DNA from: Xiphias gladius
Taxonomy: Eukaryota; Chordata; Actinopteri; Istiophoriformes; Xiphiidae
Assembly: GCF_016859285.1 (NCBI RefSeq)
Contig: NC_053403.1
Location: forward strand, 25,621,448-25,685,447
Direction: 5' to 3'
DNA length: 64,000 nucleotides
Within the stretch, counting starts at the first letter, position 1. Each line of letters opens with the position of its first letter. The notes beneath the pieces were generated by a model. The model was not told where the DNA came from. It ran no database searches and saw only the letters and a list, made by a program, of their open reading frames with translations. A program made the translations under genes and the position numbers. Shown here piece by piece: positions 40,376 through 51,300 of the stretch.

Positions 40376-43300
40376 TAGGCCTGTTTATTATGAGATATGG
40401 ATTATGTTGAAATTATGAGACACTGGATCAAAATAATGACTTACTGAATAAAAATGGGCTTTCTAAATAAAATGCATTTATTATAAGATATTTAGTGACA
40501 ATCACAAAATAGTGTTCATTTTTACTTTGCCCTAGACCCTGAGGGGGCCTGAAGGCCCCAGATTATTTGTGGCAGTAAATTTATGGTAATGTGATTAATT
40601 ACTAATGCAACACTAACGCTAAATCATAAACTGAAATGGTGAGGGCTATACGGGCTATTCATTCTTACCCAATCTAGAAGCCCTGTCTTATGAGGGGACC
40701 CTGTGTCAAAATCACAATTTAATGCCTTTAATATTTCTGTTGATATTAGGATTACATGGTGTACATAAACCAATCAGTGTCTGGTCGAATCACCTCAAAC
40801 CAGCTGACATGGAGCAGACCTGGAGCAGCGTAGTATTCCGGTGTGTTCGTTTCTGAGACTCAAAATGGGTTGGGAGACCCCTCAATAGGGCTCACAGCTC
40901 ATTTTTCCTCCACGCCCCTCTAGTGGCTTAATATGTCCCTGGGGATGATTTAACAGTGTTTGTCTATGTCTGGATACTTCCTAATAGACAGACCTTCTAA
41001 AATCTCTGCAATGTAATGAGCTTGCATGTAAAAAACAAAAGATGTCAGTCTTCTGTTTATGGAGGTCAGTAAACAGACCGTAATCTTCTCTTATTTTTTA
41101 TCAAAGTGTCTAAAAGGCTTATTTCATTGGGTTAAATGCATAGTAAGTCAATGTGTTGCCAGTGTCGACATAACTGTGACCGCTGTCAAATTTGAATACA
41201 GAGCAAGAAAAATAACGATTCAAGTCATAGCTATCAAAATAATAAAAACACTTGCCAGTAATTGCTACAAACGCAGGACGGTATCTTTGTTAATAAGATT
41301 ATCAGTGTGCTCGTTTCTACTGAATATCAATTTGACGAGGACGTTGATGCTCACCTCACTCATGCCGTCCTTTCTTCCTGTGCCACCCACAGGACAGCAG
41401 GGACAAATACAACCACTACATCATGTTTTTTCAAAAATGTCAGTTCCTTCTTTTGGTGATGATTCTGTCTTTCTATGTCATAATTTCTTCTATGTTCTTT
41501 AAAATCCTGTGGCAAAGTGTTCCTTCATATTTCGAGAAATTAGGTGTGGAAACCTGTAGAACATGTTGGGAAGACTACATCTTCCATGATGCCTGGGAGT
41601 TTCTGGGAACCTCTGCCAAGCCATGTTTCCCCTGTGGACCTGACCCAGATATGTGAGACAGACAATGGATGAATGATGATGAATCACTCTGTTTCGTTTG
41701 GCTGCTACTGAAGCGTCCCCAGAATGTGTCCAACAGAAAGAACAATGTCATTCATGAAGAGGTGAATTCAGCATGACAGACACCTGCAGGGAGGAAGCAG
41801 TGGTGCCTCGAAAAGCCAAGAAAGGCTACAAGACTGATAAGTTGGCTCCAAAGTCTCAAAATGAGAGTTCAACTCTTTGTCTAAATAACAGAGGACCTCT
41901 GAACCGTCTCAGCAAGTGTGTATGAATCTTCATGATCACTGACCAGGGTCTGAAGACTTAAAACACTCCTACCAGAAAAAAAAGTAGTACATGTTCGGCT
42001 GTTCAAAAAATAATAATATTTCAGTTTTCCAGATCCCACAAGTTTGTTAGTTGTGTGCAGTGTTAGATATGCTAAAATATTCCTGAAAGAGAGAAAGGAG
42101 ACAGTTTTTGAAATAACAATGTATAAACTGATGGCTGATTTAGAAAATACTCAGAATGGCAGAAAGTGTGGTCCCACAAACCTACACAAAGACAATTCTA
42201 ACATATCTCTTTTGCTGCTAATAAACCTTCAGCTATCTTGTATGGCAAGTACTCATCCAAGCTATTTTACAACTTATAAAAGTGTAAAAAAAAAAAAAAA
42301 AGTCTTCTATCAATATGCCAAGGAATAGTGCACATTATATGTTTGGCTTTTGCATAGGCATGAATTGTCTTAAAATCAAGTAAAAGTTTATTTAACTGAA
42401 TTTAAGCCATTTAGATGTGTGATTTAGTTAATAACTCAAAATAGCAGTCATCTTTAATAAAGATCCCCTCCAGCCGTGTTCTAAGACATATAAAAATGTT
42501 CTGCTGATGTGGTTTTCCCGCAAAAGTAGCTCAGTTACCTAGAATACATTAGAATCTATGAATGTCTTTTACTTCACTGAAGTCCAATCTCAGTGTATGT
42601 GCACTGGAGGCTTCAAGTGTTCACATTACACTTGTGTAAATTGCATAAACGACCAGTGAAACTATCTGTGATGTCACATTATCCTGCTTGCACATGACTT
42701 AAACTGAGATTTAAGGTGAGCATAGAGAAACCTTTCTCCTTCAGAAGATTGGTGTGAAAACGGCCAGTGGCAAACTCTGTACAAACATCAATCTGCACAA
42801 TGAGAATCCAACATTCAAATTAAGTCACAAGAAGCAAAACGCATTTTTGAATGCAGGAGGACCTTAAGGTTTCTCCAAGAATAAAATAAAGGCTTGTTAA
42901 CAAATACAGTACGGAATAAATAGTCAACTACATTAATCACAATATGAAGCAAGAGAGAGTTATTCTGATTAGATTTTGAAAGTAAGCACATTACTCTTGT
43001 TTGTTTAGAACCAGTGAGGCCAAGTGTTAATAGTAATAAAATGAGTCCATTGGATGATCATTGTGAAAATGGGGGAGCTCTCTCAGCCTTTAAGGAAGCA
43101 GTGTGCAGTCTGAATAACATGTTGTCCTTACGAATCATAAGACTGAAGAGTGAAACAACCACTAATGAAACTCAGCCCACATAGTTTGGATTCTCATTGG
43201 TTTTCATTCTCAGTAACACATTCTTCTGGGTGAAATCTCTCTATATCAATGGAAACAATCTCTCATCCTTTCCCTCTCTCTCTTTAGTCTCCTAATGAAC

Positions 43301-43555
43301 AAACAGAAACAAAGCATTGATTTTTCCCTTATTTGTGCCTTTTGGAACTGGAGTTGTCTGTGGCTTAGCTGGTGCACTTTGACACTGATACTAAGCAGGA
43401 GATCTTAGGGAAGGTCAAACTTAACTGAATAATGACTCTTAGTTTAGTTAAACAAAGGGTACGTGATTTTCTCACGAGCTATGCAGTCAGACCAGTCAGT
43501 GTATTCACGAAAACGTAGGACTTAGCTGCTCCCACCCAGGAAATGCTTGAAGGCA
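40376..43555. other. 3.2-kb AT-rich stretch, no gene or repeat recognised
   Basis: The longest frame (41059-41502) has no recognisable motif, a composition like the surrounding AT-rich DNA and no splice context. There is an A run at 42287-42301. I see nothing else supportable. Confidence 0.5.
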
Positions 43556-43559
43556 TAAT

Positions 43560-43846
43560 AATATTCAAATAAGAATATCTGACTCCACTGAGGCCTTCAA
43601 ATCCAAACTTAAAACTCATCTTCATGCCTCAACTTTCACTTAGTGGCTTATTCTTGGATTACCTCAGCCTGCCCCACCGGCAGGTCGGTCTCAGTCTTAA
43701 TGAGTCTGTTAGGCTCAGTAGATACTGTATAGTCCGTGTGGTCCTGCTGATGAGATGAGATTACTGTAAACTTTCTGCAAACTTCTGCACCTCTCTAACC
43801 CTCTGTTTGTTTGTTCCCTCAAGCAGACGAGCGTCCAAGGCTATCA

Positions 43847-43878
<32 letters not shown>

Positions 43879-44512
43879 ATCCCCCTATTTTCTCCTCCTT
43901 GTCTTCTCTTTTCCGTCAGACTCTCTCTGTGCTGGACCATCAGCTGTCCTGGGACCTCTCTCTGTCCACGGGCTGTCAGTACCTCATTCCAGACGTGTTG
44001 GATCTTGATCTTTGTCTTCTCCTTTGTGTCTTTGTCTCTTCCTCCTTCTTTGTGTTTTTATTTCCTTCTAGATGTGTGCATAATGTGCTTGGTTTTGCCT
44101 CGTGTGTTTGTGTGTTCTGTCCTCTCTCCAGGTCTTCCCGGTGGACAGGAGGTCGTGTGGCTCAGGTCCCGGAAGTTGCTCCACGTCCTCCCGGATCATT
44201 TTCTTCATTAATGTTTACAGTCTACAATGTTGTCGTCCAGATTGTCCATACTGTAAATCTACTATGTTGGTCTATTCTCTATGCATGAGATCTATTTCCT
44301 GTCTGTCCGTTCTGAAGAGGGAATCGTCCTCAGTTGCTCTCCCTGAGGTTTCTTCCATTTTTCCCCATTAAAGGGTTTTTCCTTTTCCAGTTCGAGGGTC
44401 TGAGGACAAAGGGTGTTGTATCCTGTACAGATTGTTAAAGCCTCTTGAAGCCAATTTAAGATTTGTGATTATTGGGTTATATGAATAAAATAGGACTTGA
44501 CTTGACCTTGCT
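43560..44512 (+). mobile_element. LINE 3' end and tail (L2/Rex1-like)
   Basis: Near 43587 a frame reads EAFKSKLKTHLHAST, the usual LINE C terminus, followed by stops. A (CT)n run lies at 43846-43880. Then come GAGGTTTCTTCCATTTTTCC, AAGGGTTTTTCCTTTTCCAG and GAGGGTCTGAGGACAAAGGG, ending at ATATGAATAAAATAGGACTT and GACTTGACC. This is the same 3' UTR type as 31350-31576. Confidence 0.7.
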
Positions 44513-44650
44513 TCACCAGCTGTTGGCAATGAGGACTGTACCAAGTGAGACTATGGGAGGGAGGAAGCAATGGGCTTTTTCTTTGTCTTTTGTTTTCCTA
44601 CCAACCCTCAAAAAGTAACTCTAGCCTGAATGATATGTTGTAGAGTTCTT

Positions 44651-44678
44651 CTTATTATTATTATTATTATTATTATTT
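44651..44678. repeat. (ATT)n microsatellite
   Basis: About nine TTA/ATT units in AT-rich intergenic DNA. Confidence 0.9.
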
Positions 44679-45039
44679 TAAAGCATGATGGAGATGTAAC
44701 CAATGTTTTTAATAGCTTTAATTGTCTATTTATGTTTAGCCCTCGTATTAGCCAGGTGGTTTGACTATGCAGTGTCTAAACCTATTGTTTGATTTATTTG
44801 GCCTTTTGTTTGTGTCAGTGAGTTTCATTTGTTTTGTATTTATGGCCTTTGAACTATGTATAATGATATTAAGAAACAGTAAAAAGCAGGGCTCTGAACC
44901 AAGTTTCTATACAGTTGTACTAATTTTCTGATCCACGATACCTCAGAAATGCTTGCTCACATCCTGATCAACAGGGTTTAAGATCCTTGCCCAGAGGTGA
45001 TTTGGCGCTGCCATTCTGTGGAAGGTGAAGTGACCTATA

Positions 45040-45860
45040 GGACTTTATGAACCTTACCAGGAGGAGAGCATTGGAGGAATACAGCCTCAACCTGAGGGAA
45101 TCCGGGGGGTTCCATCAATCGCTTGGAGGTATGGATGCTGTCACTTCAATGGTGCTGCACTGCCTCAAGCTCCAGAAGGAGCTCACAACTAGGTGGGAAA
45201 AGGAATCAGTTAAGCAAGAGCAGAGATGAACAATCTCAAGGATGAGAGGGAATGATGACCAGAGGAGCTGGATCCCCTACCCTAGCCACAACCATTAACT
45301 CCAGAGGAGGAGGCCCCATTCCTCAGCTACCTGACCAAAGGGAGAATGCTGGAAGTGTTTGGACTCAGCCTGTTGCCCTGCAGCTAGAGCAAGGTGATTA
45401 TATCAAGCAGTACATGACGACATTTGAGCATCTGCAGCAAACCAATGGCCAAAGGATGACTGGACTGTGAGACTGGTTCCCTATCTCACTGGGAGGGCCA
45501 AGAGTGCCTATGTACCAATGGCAGTTGCTGATAGTAACAATTACCAGAAGGTAAAGGAAGGACCCTTATCAAATACTACATAAATGAAATTTACGTGCAA
45601 AGATTCAGAAAACCAGACATTGGATGAGGTGAAACCCCCAAATGAACTGTACAACCACCTCGCTGACTTATACCAGAAATGGATTCAGCCAGGAGCGATT
45701 TTACAGATGTCTGTCACTAGAGATAAGGGTGCGGTTCCGGGAGCATGCACCAGAGTCTGCCCAGAAAGACGGTCAGCTTGTGCAGACCTTCCTAGCCACC
45801 AGATGGGGACCCAAGACCTACCGCTATGAAGCCCAACCCATGACCACAGCAGCACGGAGT
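45040..45860 (+). pseudogene. Gypsy gag remnant, SCAN-like capsid
   Basis: Pieces in several frames: DYIKQYMTTFEHLQQ, then after a frame shift VRLVPYLTGRAKSAYVPM, then NELYNHLADLYQKWIQP and a C-terminal QTFLATRWGP-like part. These follow the SCAN helices in order (FE...; LVP.LTG.A..AY; P.EL...L..L..KW). Stops lie at 45467, 45580 and 45826 in the respective frames. Confidence 0.75.
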
Positions 45861-45885
45861 AAGTCTGTTTGCTCTGGTGTGTGTG

Positions 45886-46395
45886 GTGGTCCTTCAGGGT
45901 CTATTGGTGTAGGTATTTCACGGCTCAGAACTGGAAGGACTCAAATGCAGGACTCAGAAACAGATGAAATATTCAAAACAGTTCACCTTTATTCAGACTC
46001 TGCAGAAAAAAGTAGGCAAGAATAAACAGAAGGCAAAGTCAGGGAACTGGCAGTGGTCGGACAGGAGAACCAGGTAAAAAAGGCAAAGGAGCAGGCAAAA
46101 GGCAAAGTCCAAAAACAGGTAAGTAAGGCTGGAACTCTACAGCTGGCTGGGCAGGCACAATAGAAAATCTGGCAGAGTGTGGGTGGAAATGGAACGGTAT
46201 ATATACTAGGAAGTTACTGGGGAATGAGGAACAGGTGAACAGGTGGGCGGGGAGGAGTCAGAGGCTGGAAGGTGGGAAGGGCTGGAGTTTCTGCAGGGCA
46301 GGTGGGAGTGGCAGGTTCTGAAATGACAAGAGAGTTAGTGATACTTGGCAAAGGCAGGCAGAGAATGAAAGAATAAATGACTGAACTGTGACATA
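45886..46395. mobile_element. Non-autonomous repeat inserted in the gypsy gag
   Basis: A distinct block rich in GGCAAA, CAGGCAAAAGGCAAAGTCCA and ACAGGTGGGCGGGGAGGAGT. The left part has GGACTCAAATGCAGGACTCA and TTCACCTTTATTCAG, the right end ACTGTGACATATG. It separates capsid from zinc knuckle in the gypsy remnant. I remember this composition from a common non-autonomous teleost element with a CTGTGACA-type end; the precise family is not assigned and clear target duplications were not found. Confidence 0.55.
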
Positions 46396-47530
46396 TGTAT
46401 ATCTCCCATTAAGCCCACAGAACAGAAACTGATCTCTGATCAGGCTAAGTTACTATTGTGTTACTATTGTGGTCAGGAGACCATAGGATAGCTTGGGCCA
46501 GTCTGGGGGAAAAGACCAGTTATCCCCACTTAAAGAGACTGAAAGGCCGGCTGTAGCTTTGCTTGTTACTGGTAGTGTCCCAACTCTGGTTCATCCATGT
46601 GCACTGAAGGACCAGGTCTCAGAGGCAGGCTTAGGTGTTAGAGTCCAGTGAGGAGGAAGCTCATGTGCAGAAGGAGCCAGTAAGCAAGAGTCTAACTCAG
46701 CAGGGACAGGAAGGTAAGGCACCAGTTTTGATGTGATATGGGAGATATCTTTTGCTATTTGTTGAAATTCCTACTGGTAAAGCAGTGAAGGTGAGGAAAA
46801 CTAGAGGGCGGAGAAGACAGGAAAGGTTGATTACCGATGTAAAAATAACTGAGTCAATGCAGGCCAGTGCAGCTACGGCCTAGAATTTCCTGATGGGATG
46901 AGCTTCATTCTACAGGGTGGGTTCCTGTGTCAGGGCCGCCAGCTCTGTGCCCGCTTGATGTTCTCAGAGAGTCCTGGGAGGGTTCTCAGGGGAATCCAGA
47001 AAGTGTACTTTGCTTTGTGTTACACACGAGGAAAAAATGCAGCAGACTGCCAAGTTGGTCAGAAAAAACTTAGAGGCACAGTGCAACCAACCAGCCTGGT
47101 ACAATCAATCAGTAAGACAGCCCCCCCAAAAGAAAAGAAGTTGTTAGTGAAATGGCAAGCTCGAGCCACTGACTATGAAGTAGAGATGGTAGAGAGGAAA
47201 ATCCCAAACTAACCTTTCACATCAGCTACTCTTCCTCTCAACTGGTAGTGCTCCAGTCCATCATTCCTCCCCATCTGTTCAAAGAGAATCCAGGAAGCTG
47301 TAGTCTGGTAAACCATGAAATCAAACTGAAGCATTCAACCCCCATCAGACAGAGGATTTACCGAATCCCGTGCTGATGGATGAGATTCAGGTGATGACTG
47401 GCCTCGGCGTCACTGAGCCCTGTATCCTGTGGTTCTTGTAGTAAAGAAAGGAAGCGGCATCTCGTTCTGCAGCAGTTTCCACAAGGTAAATGCTCAGCCA
47501 GTCTTTGATGTGTGCCGAGGCACTCCAGTT

Positions 47531-48119
47531 GTCCTAAAGTGTAAACCTTTAAAACTGAATGTGTTCATTCTCCCTCTTGTCAGGTTATATGATGTGAAAT
47601 TCACTAGTGAGAGGACATATGGTAGAAGAATTGTGTTAAATTACATCTGTTCATCTGATTCTCAAATCTCTTTCTTTCTTTGATGTGTCCGTTCCTTAAC
47701 TCAAAAAAAAAAACATGTCGTTATTCTTAAATTTAGTCAACTTACTCTAAACATTAAGGCAGAAGGTTGGGAGCCAGAGAAAGATTATTACACAAGACCC
47801 ATATCTTTTGTGAATACAACACAGCATGGGCAGACCACGAGACATTACCCTCCGTGGACGAGATGAAAAGGACTTCAGGGCTGCATCGGCTTAAGGCTTC
47901 AAAACCTTGAGGCAGCATTTAGACCGAAATGTCGAGACATCAAATTTGGAGAAATACGCAGGCTGACCGAACGAAGTGTAAACTATCTATCAACGATAAT
48001 CAAAGTGTTCGGTCAAGACCTGGGGGAGCAGGGGGACCCCCGTGGCCTTCCCGGCATCCCGGCCACGGCCCTGCTCTTGGGTCTGCACTTTCTGTCCGTC
48101 CTCCCGTCTTTTCTCCGCC
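47531..48119. other. Interval between gypsy remnant and GEF promoter
   Basis: AT-rich up to about 47950, then increasingly GC-rich towards the next gene. I see no gene, RNA or repeat. Confidence 0.5.
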
Positions 48120-48379
48120 CTCTCTAGCTTATAAATGAGCCGAGCCGCGTCCCGTCCGCGGGGTTAGCTGAGACGGCCGCTGCTGAACGGACGCAACATG
48201 GCGGAGCGAGGCGGCGAGCGGCCGCGGTCCAGCCGGTCCCGTTCTCCGGTACCGCAGTAAGAACAGAGCGCCCGGTGCCAGCGCAGCTCTCCGGGCTCGT
48301 GAAGTCAAGGGGGCGGTTGGCTTCAACACGACGAGGAGAAAAACTGTCGAGGAAACGATCCGCCAGTGAGGAACCGGAG
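48120..48379 (+). promoter_or_regulatory. CpG-rich promoter and 5' UTR of the GEF gene
   Basis: A sharp rise in CpG from about 48140. TATAAA at 48130-48135 stands about 65 nt before an ATG at 48198 that opens a short upstream frame. AACATGGCGG there also fits a YY1-type site. The 5' UTR would run to the coding ATG at 48380. The transcription start is inferred. Confidence 0.5.
48198..48260 (+). other. Upstream ORF of 20 codons in the GEF 5' UTR
   Basis: ATG in a good Kozak context (AACATGG) opens a 20-residue frame beginning MAERGGERPRS and ending at TAA (48258-48260). It is not in frame with the predicted main start at 48380. A donor-like CCGCA|GTAAGA at 48257 could instead make this a real first coding exon of another transcript form. 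Confidence 0.4.
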
Positions 48380-51300
48380 ATGAGCCGACACACAACAGGT
48401 AGGAGAGACAAGTGCAACTGTGCGAGCGACCCGCGTCTTTCTCCGCGGGGACCGATGCGGCGCTCGAGTGTGTGTCTCGCTGATAAAGCTGATATGCGAT
48501 CACACACTCGGGGGCGCGCTCCTCTTCCTCACCGTGAAGGCTCCTGCTCACCAGACCAGTCTTTCTGAGTGGCGCTGAGGAATTTGCTGGACCGGTTCCT
48601 CCGGTGGAAATTCCTGTGGGCGTCCGTTCAATAAAAAAAATAATCATTTCCTCCCAATCTTTCAGACGTCCAGGGGTCGGTGCAGGAGTGCGTCCCCTCC
48701 CCGCCGCTGCCTGCTGATCATGTGCTCGACTCCGGAGCCGTGCTATTCCCCGGTAGATATGAACCCAGCCCGCTGTGCCTGTTACACACGCTTCTGCCTG
48801 TGCAGCTCGGCAATGTGGCTTCGACTAACGGGATGGGTGAACTCAGACTTACACCTTACAGCTGCTGTATTGAAGTGACATATGCTGATGACATTGCTGG
48901 ATAAGATATTAGCACGTTGACAATGATCCTCTGCCAGCTTTCAGTTCTGTTGGCAAGAATGACACCAAAACCTTCTGCATTAAACAGCAGTGCATGTGCC
49001 AGACCAAAGTAACTGAACATAGCGTGGATAGCGGGCAGAGCAGTTTGCCAAACCTTTTTATTTTTTTCCTTCCTCGACCCTGAGAATTGTAGACAGCTTG
49101 TGTTATCTGTCTGTACAGGTGCTTTTGATCAACATGGCTGCCCTTTGATCGTGTTCCCAGTGGACGGACAAGCCAGGCTCTCCTCGGGACTCGGCAAAGC
49201 AGAAGTGGTGGACTTCATCAATTACTTTCTGTGTCTGCACAAGTGCGTGGAGTCAGACGGGCTTGTCGTGTGCGTGTGCATGTGTGTGCGTGGGAATACT
49301 TGATGGTACTGATGGTTGGATTGTTCTCCACAGTAAGAAGCAGGAGAAGGAGAGTTTGGTGTCCGTGGTGGCTGACCTGAGGCATGCCTCGCTCCCTACG
49401 ACCAGGTTCATCGCAGAGACCCTGCTTCTGCTTGAGGTATTGTCATGGCGGAGTGCTGCTGTGGATACTGGTCTGCGGCACCCTTTCCAGTGACTGTTCT
49501 GAAACTAGATATGCACCACACGCAGAGAGGGACACCTAGGGCTTGAGAAATTGGTGGTCCTCGTAATGTTGTTACTAGCCTGTCCGTGTGTAAAAATAGT
49601 TTTGGTTCAATATGAGACTGTGGCGATCCGCCACAGTCTGGACGCATTAGGAGAGCTGGATCCTGGACTCTGAGATGTAGCAGTGAAAGCTGCTCACCCT
49701 GCACATCAAGCACACATTTTCTCACCTGGTTTGCTTCCATGTTGTGCAACCCACTGCACAACATGCACAGTGTCTCTCTCTGGCCTTGTCGGCTCAGTGC
49801 TGCTCGACCCGTCGACTTCGCACTGGAATTGAGTCATGCACTTAAAAACAGCTGGTCTCTTGTTAGGTTTTGAAAACAGGAAACCTTCAGGGTTTAAAAA
49901 TTCATAATATGGAGAGCCGTTATTGATCAGCTGTTTCACGGACGTGGGGAAAAATGCTTTTGGACTGTAGGGGATGGACACCCACAGGTCTGCATGAGCA
50001 GCTAAAGTCTGCACTGCGATATGGAAAGATGGTTCAGATGCTTTCTGCTTAGCGGCTGTGCTACAGCAACGCTCCCAATCAATACAAAAGAAACATCGAT
50101 GCAACAGTAGAGATTGTGTGCTTCGCGATGTTAACAGTATAAACAGTTTTCTAAAAATGCCCTGACATTTTCAGCATTTAACAAAAAACATACACAGCAA
50201 CAGATCTGGGATAAGCCAGTACGGACCAATTATATCAGACCCACTCTGTCAGTAAGGCTTAACAGTTAACTTAATTACTTTGAAACAATGAGAACAGCCT
50301 AGCTCTTCTGTTTTTTTTTTTTTTTCTTTCTTTTTTTTTTCTCCCAAATAACTGGAGGAACAACATGTTGGAAATATCCTTCTGTAGCCTGTGGAGCTGC
50401 TGCTGTTTTTATCCTTGAGATAATGGTGCATTCACTGGTACAGATACAGAGGGGCGGGCTCCCTCCAGTCTCTCACAAGCCTAAAGCTCGCAGGCGTCTT
50501 TGTGTCGACCGTGTCTCTGCTTCTCACTATACATGGGTGATGTGTTACCATGCGTTGTCTTTCTTATTAAAGTCCCAGCACTTCTATCGTAGAGAGTTTG
50601 GAAGACGTCGTCAGTGATGATCAGTTTTTTCCTTCAGTTTGTTTTAAGTTATTTTACTTTTTTACATCCTTCAGTTTCATGACTAAATCAACACAGGGCA
50701 GTTTGTCAGTGAGGGCATTTCAGCTTCTTCACCGGGTGCCTTCGGAGCCTTTTGAGAAGTGTCGGTCACTGCCAGTTTTTCTTCAGGTTCGGTTCACATG
50801 AATCGCATCCTGATGTATCTCCTGAGTTTGAGACTGAATGTGTTAACACACCATTGTGTTAGTGATTATCCATCTGCAATGTGGATACATTTCACCTCTA
50901 CTGACAAGAATTTTTTTTTTTTTCTTATTTGAAGGTATCTTTCCCCCTTTTTAATAGACTGAGGACAATAGAGCACTGAGAGGAAGTGAGGGGAGAAAGA
51001 TGCTCATGACGTGCAACAAAGGTCCAGAGTCAGACCTGAACCAGGGACGGCGTAATTAATTATATGGTCAGCGCCCAAAAAGAGAGGGGCATTTTTAAGT
51101 GATTGTCACCCACTGGGTTTGCACATCACTAGCTTTTACAATACCTGTCTTTAACACTGGGTACTGTACCCTCACATGCTGGCAGCCCTAGAAAGGAACA
51201 AGAGGTACCTACAACATTTTTACTTCAGTTTCCCATAATAAAGAGCTCATTCACTTGAACAACAAGGGTGGCTCGCCCGCTTCTGGATGTAGCTCAGCTT

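Larger units (their letters stand above)
45040..47530 (+). mobile_element. Broken Ty3/gypsy retrotransposon with SCAN-like gag
   Basis: Order along the plus strand: SCAN-like capsid frames (45390-45700), a later insertion (45886-46395), a zinc-knuckle remnant CYYCGQ near 46450, a long decayed stretch, and the start of the reverse transcriptase (47320-47525: IRQRIYRIP, EIQVMTGLGVTEP, KVNAQPVFDV). The rest of pol and both LTRs are not seen. Stops and frame shifts break every domain, so it is dead. The gag resembles the Gmr1-type elements from which vertebrate SCAN domains are thought to derive. Confidence 0.78.

Noticed and set aside
41059..41502. 147-codon open frame in the 40.4-43.6 kb gene desert
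   Set aside because: AT-rich chance frame with no motif, splice context or repeat similarity; codon composition equals the flanks.
45047..47212. Gypsy frames as a domesticated SCAN gene
   Set aside because: Capsid frames are interrupted by several stops and a frame shift, an insertion splits the region and no splice sites bypass them.
48198..48256. MAERGGE exon as the true first coding exon of the GEF
   Set aside because: It ends phase 2, and the next GEF exon at 48666 needs one incoming base; the ATG at 48380 with donor at 48399 fits exactly. Kept only as an upstream ORF.
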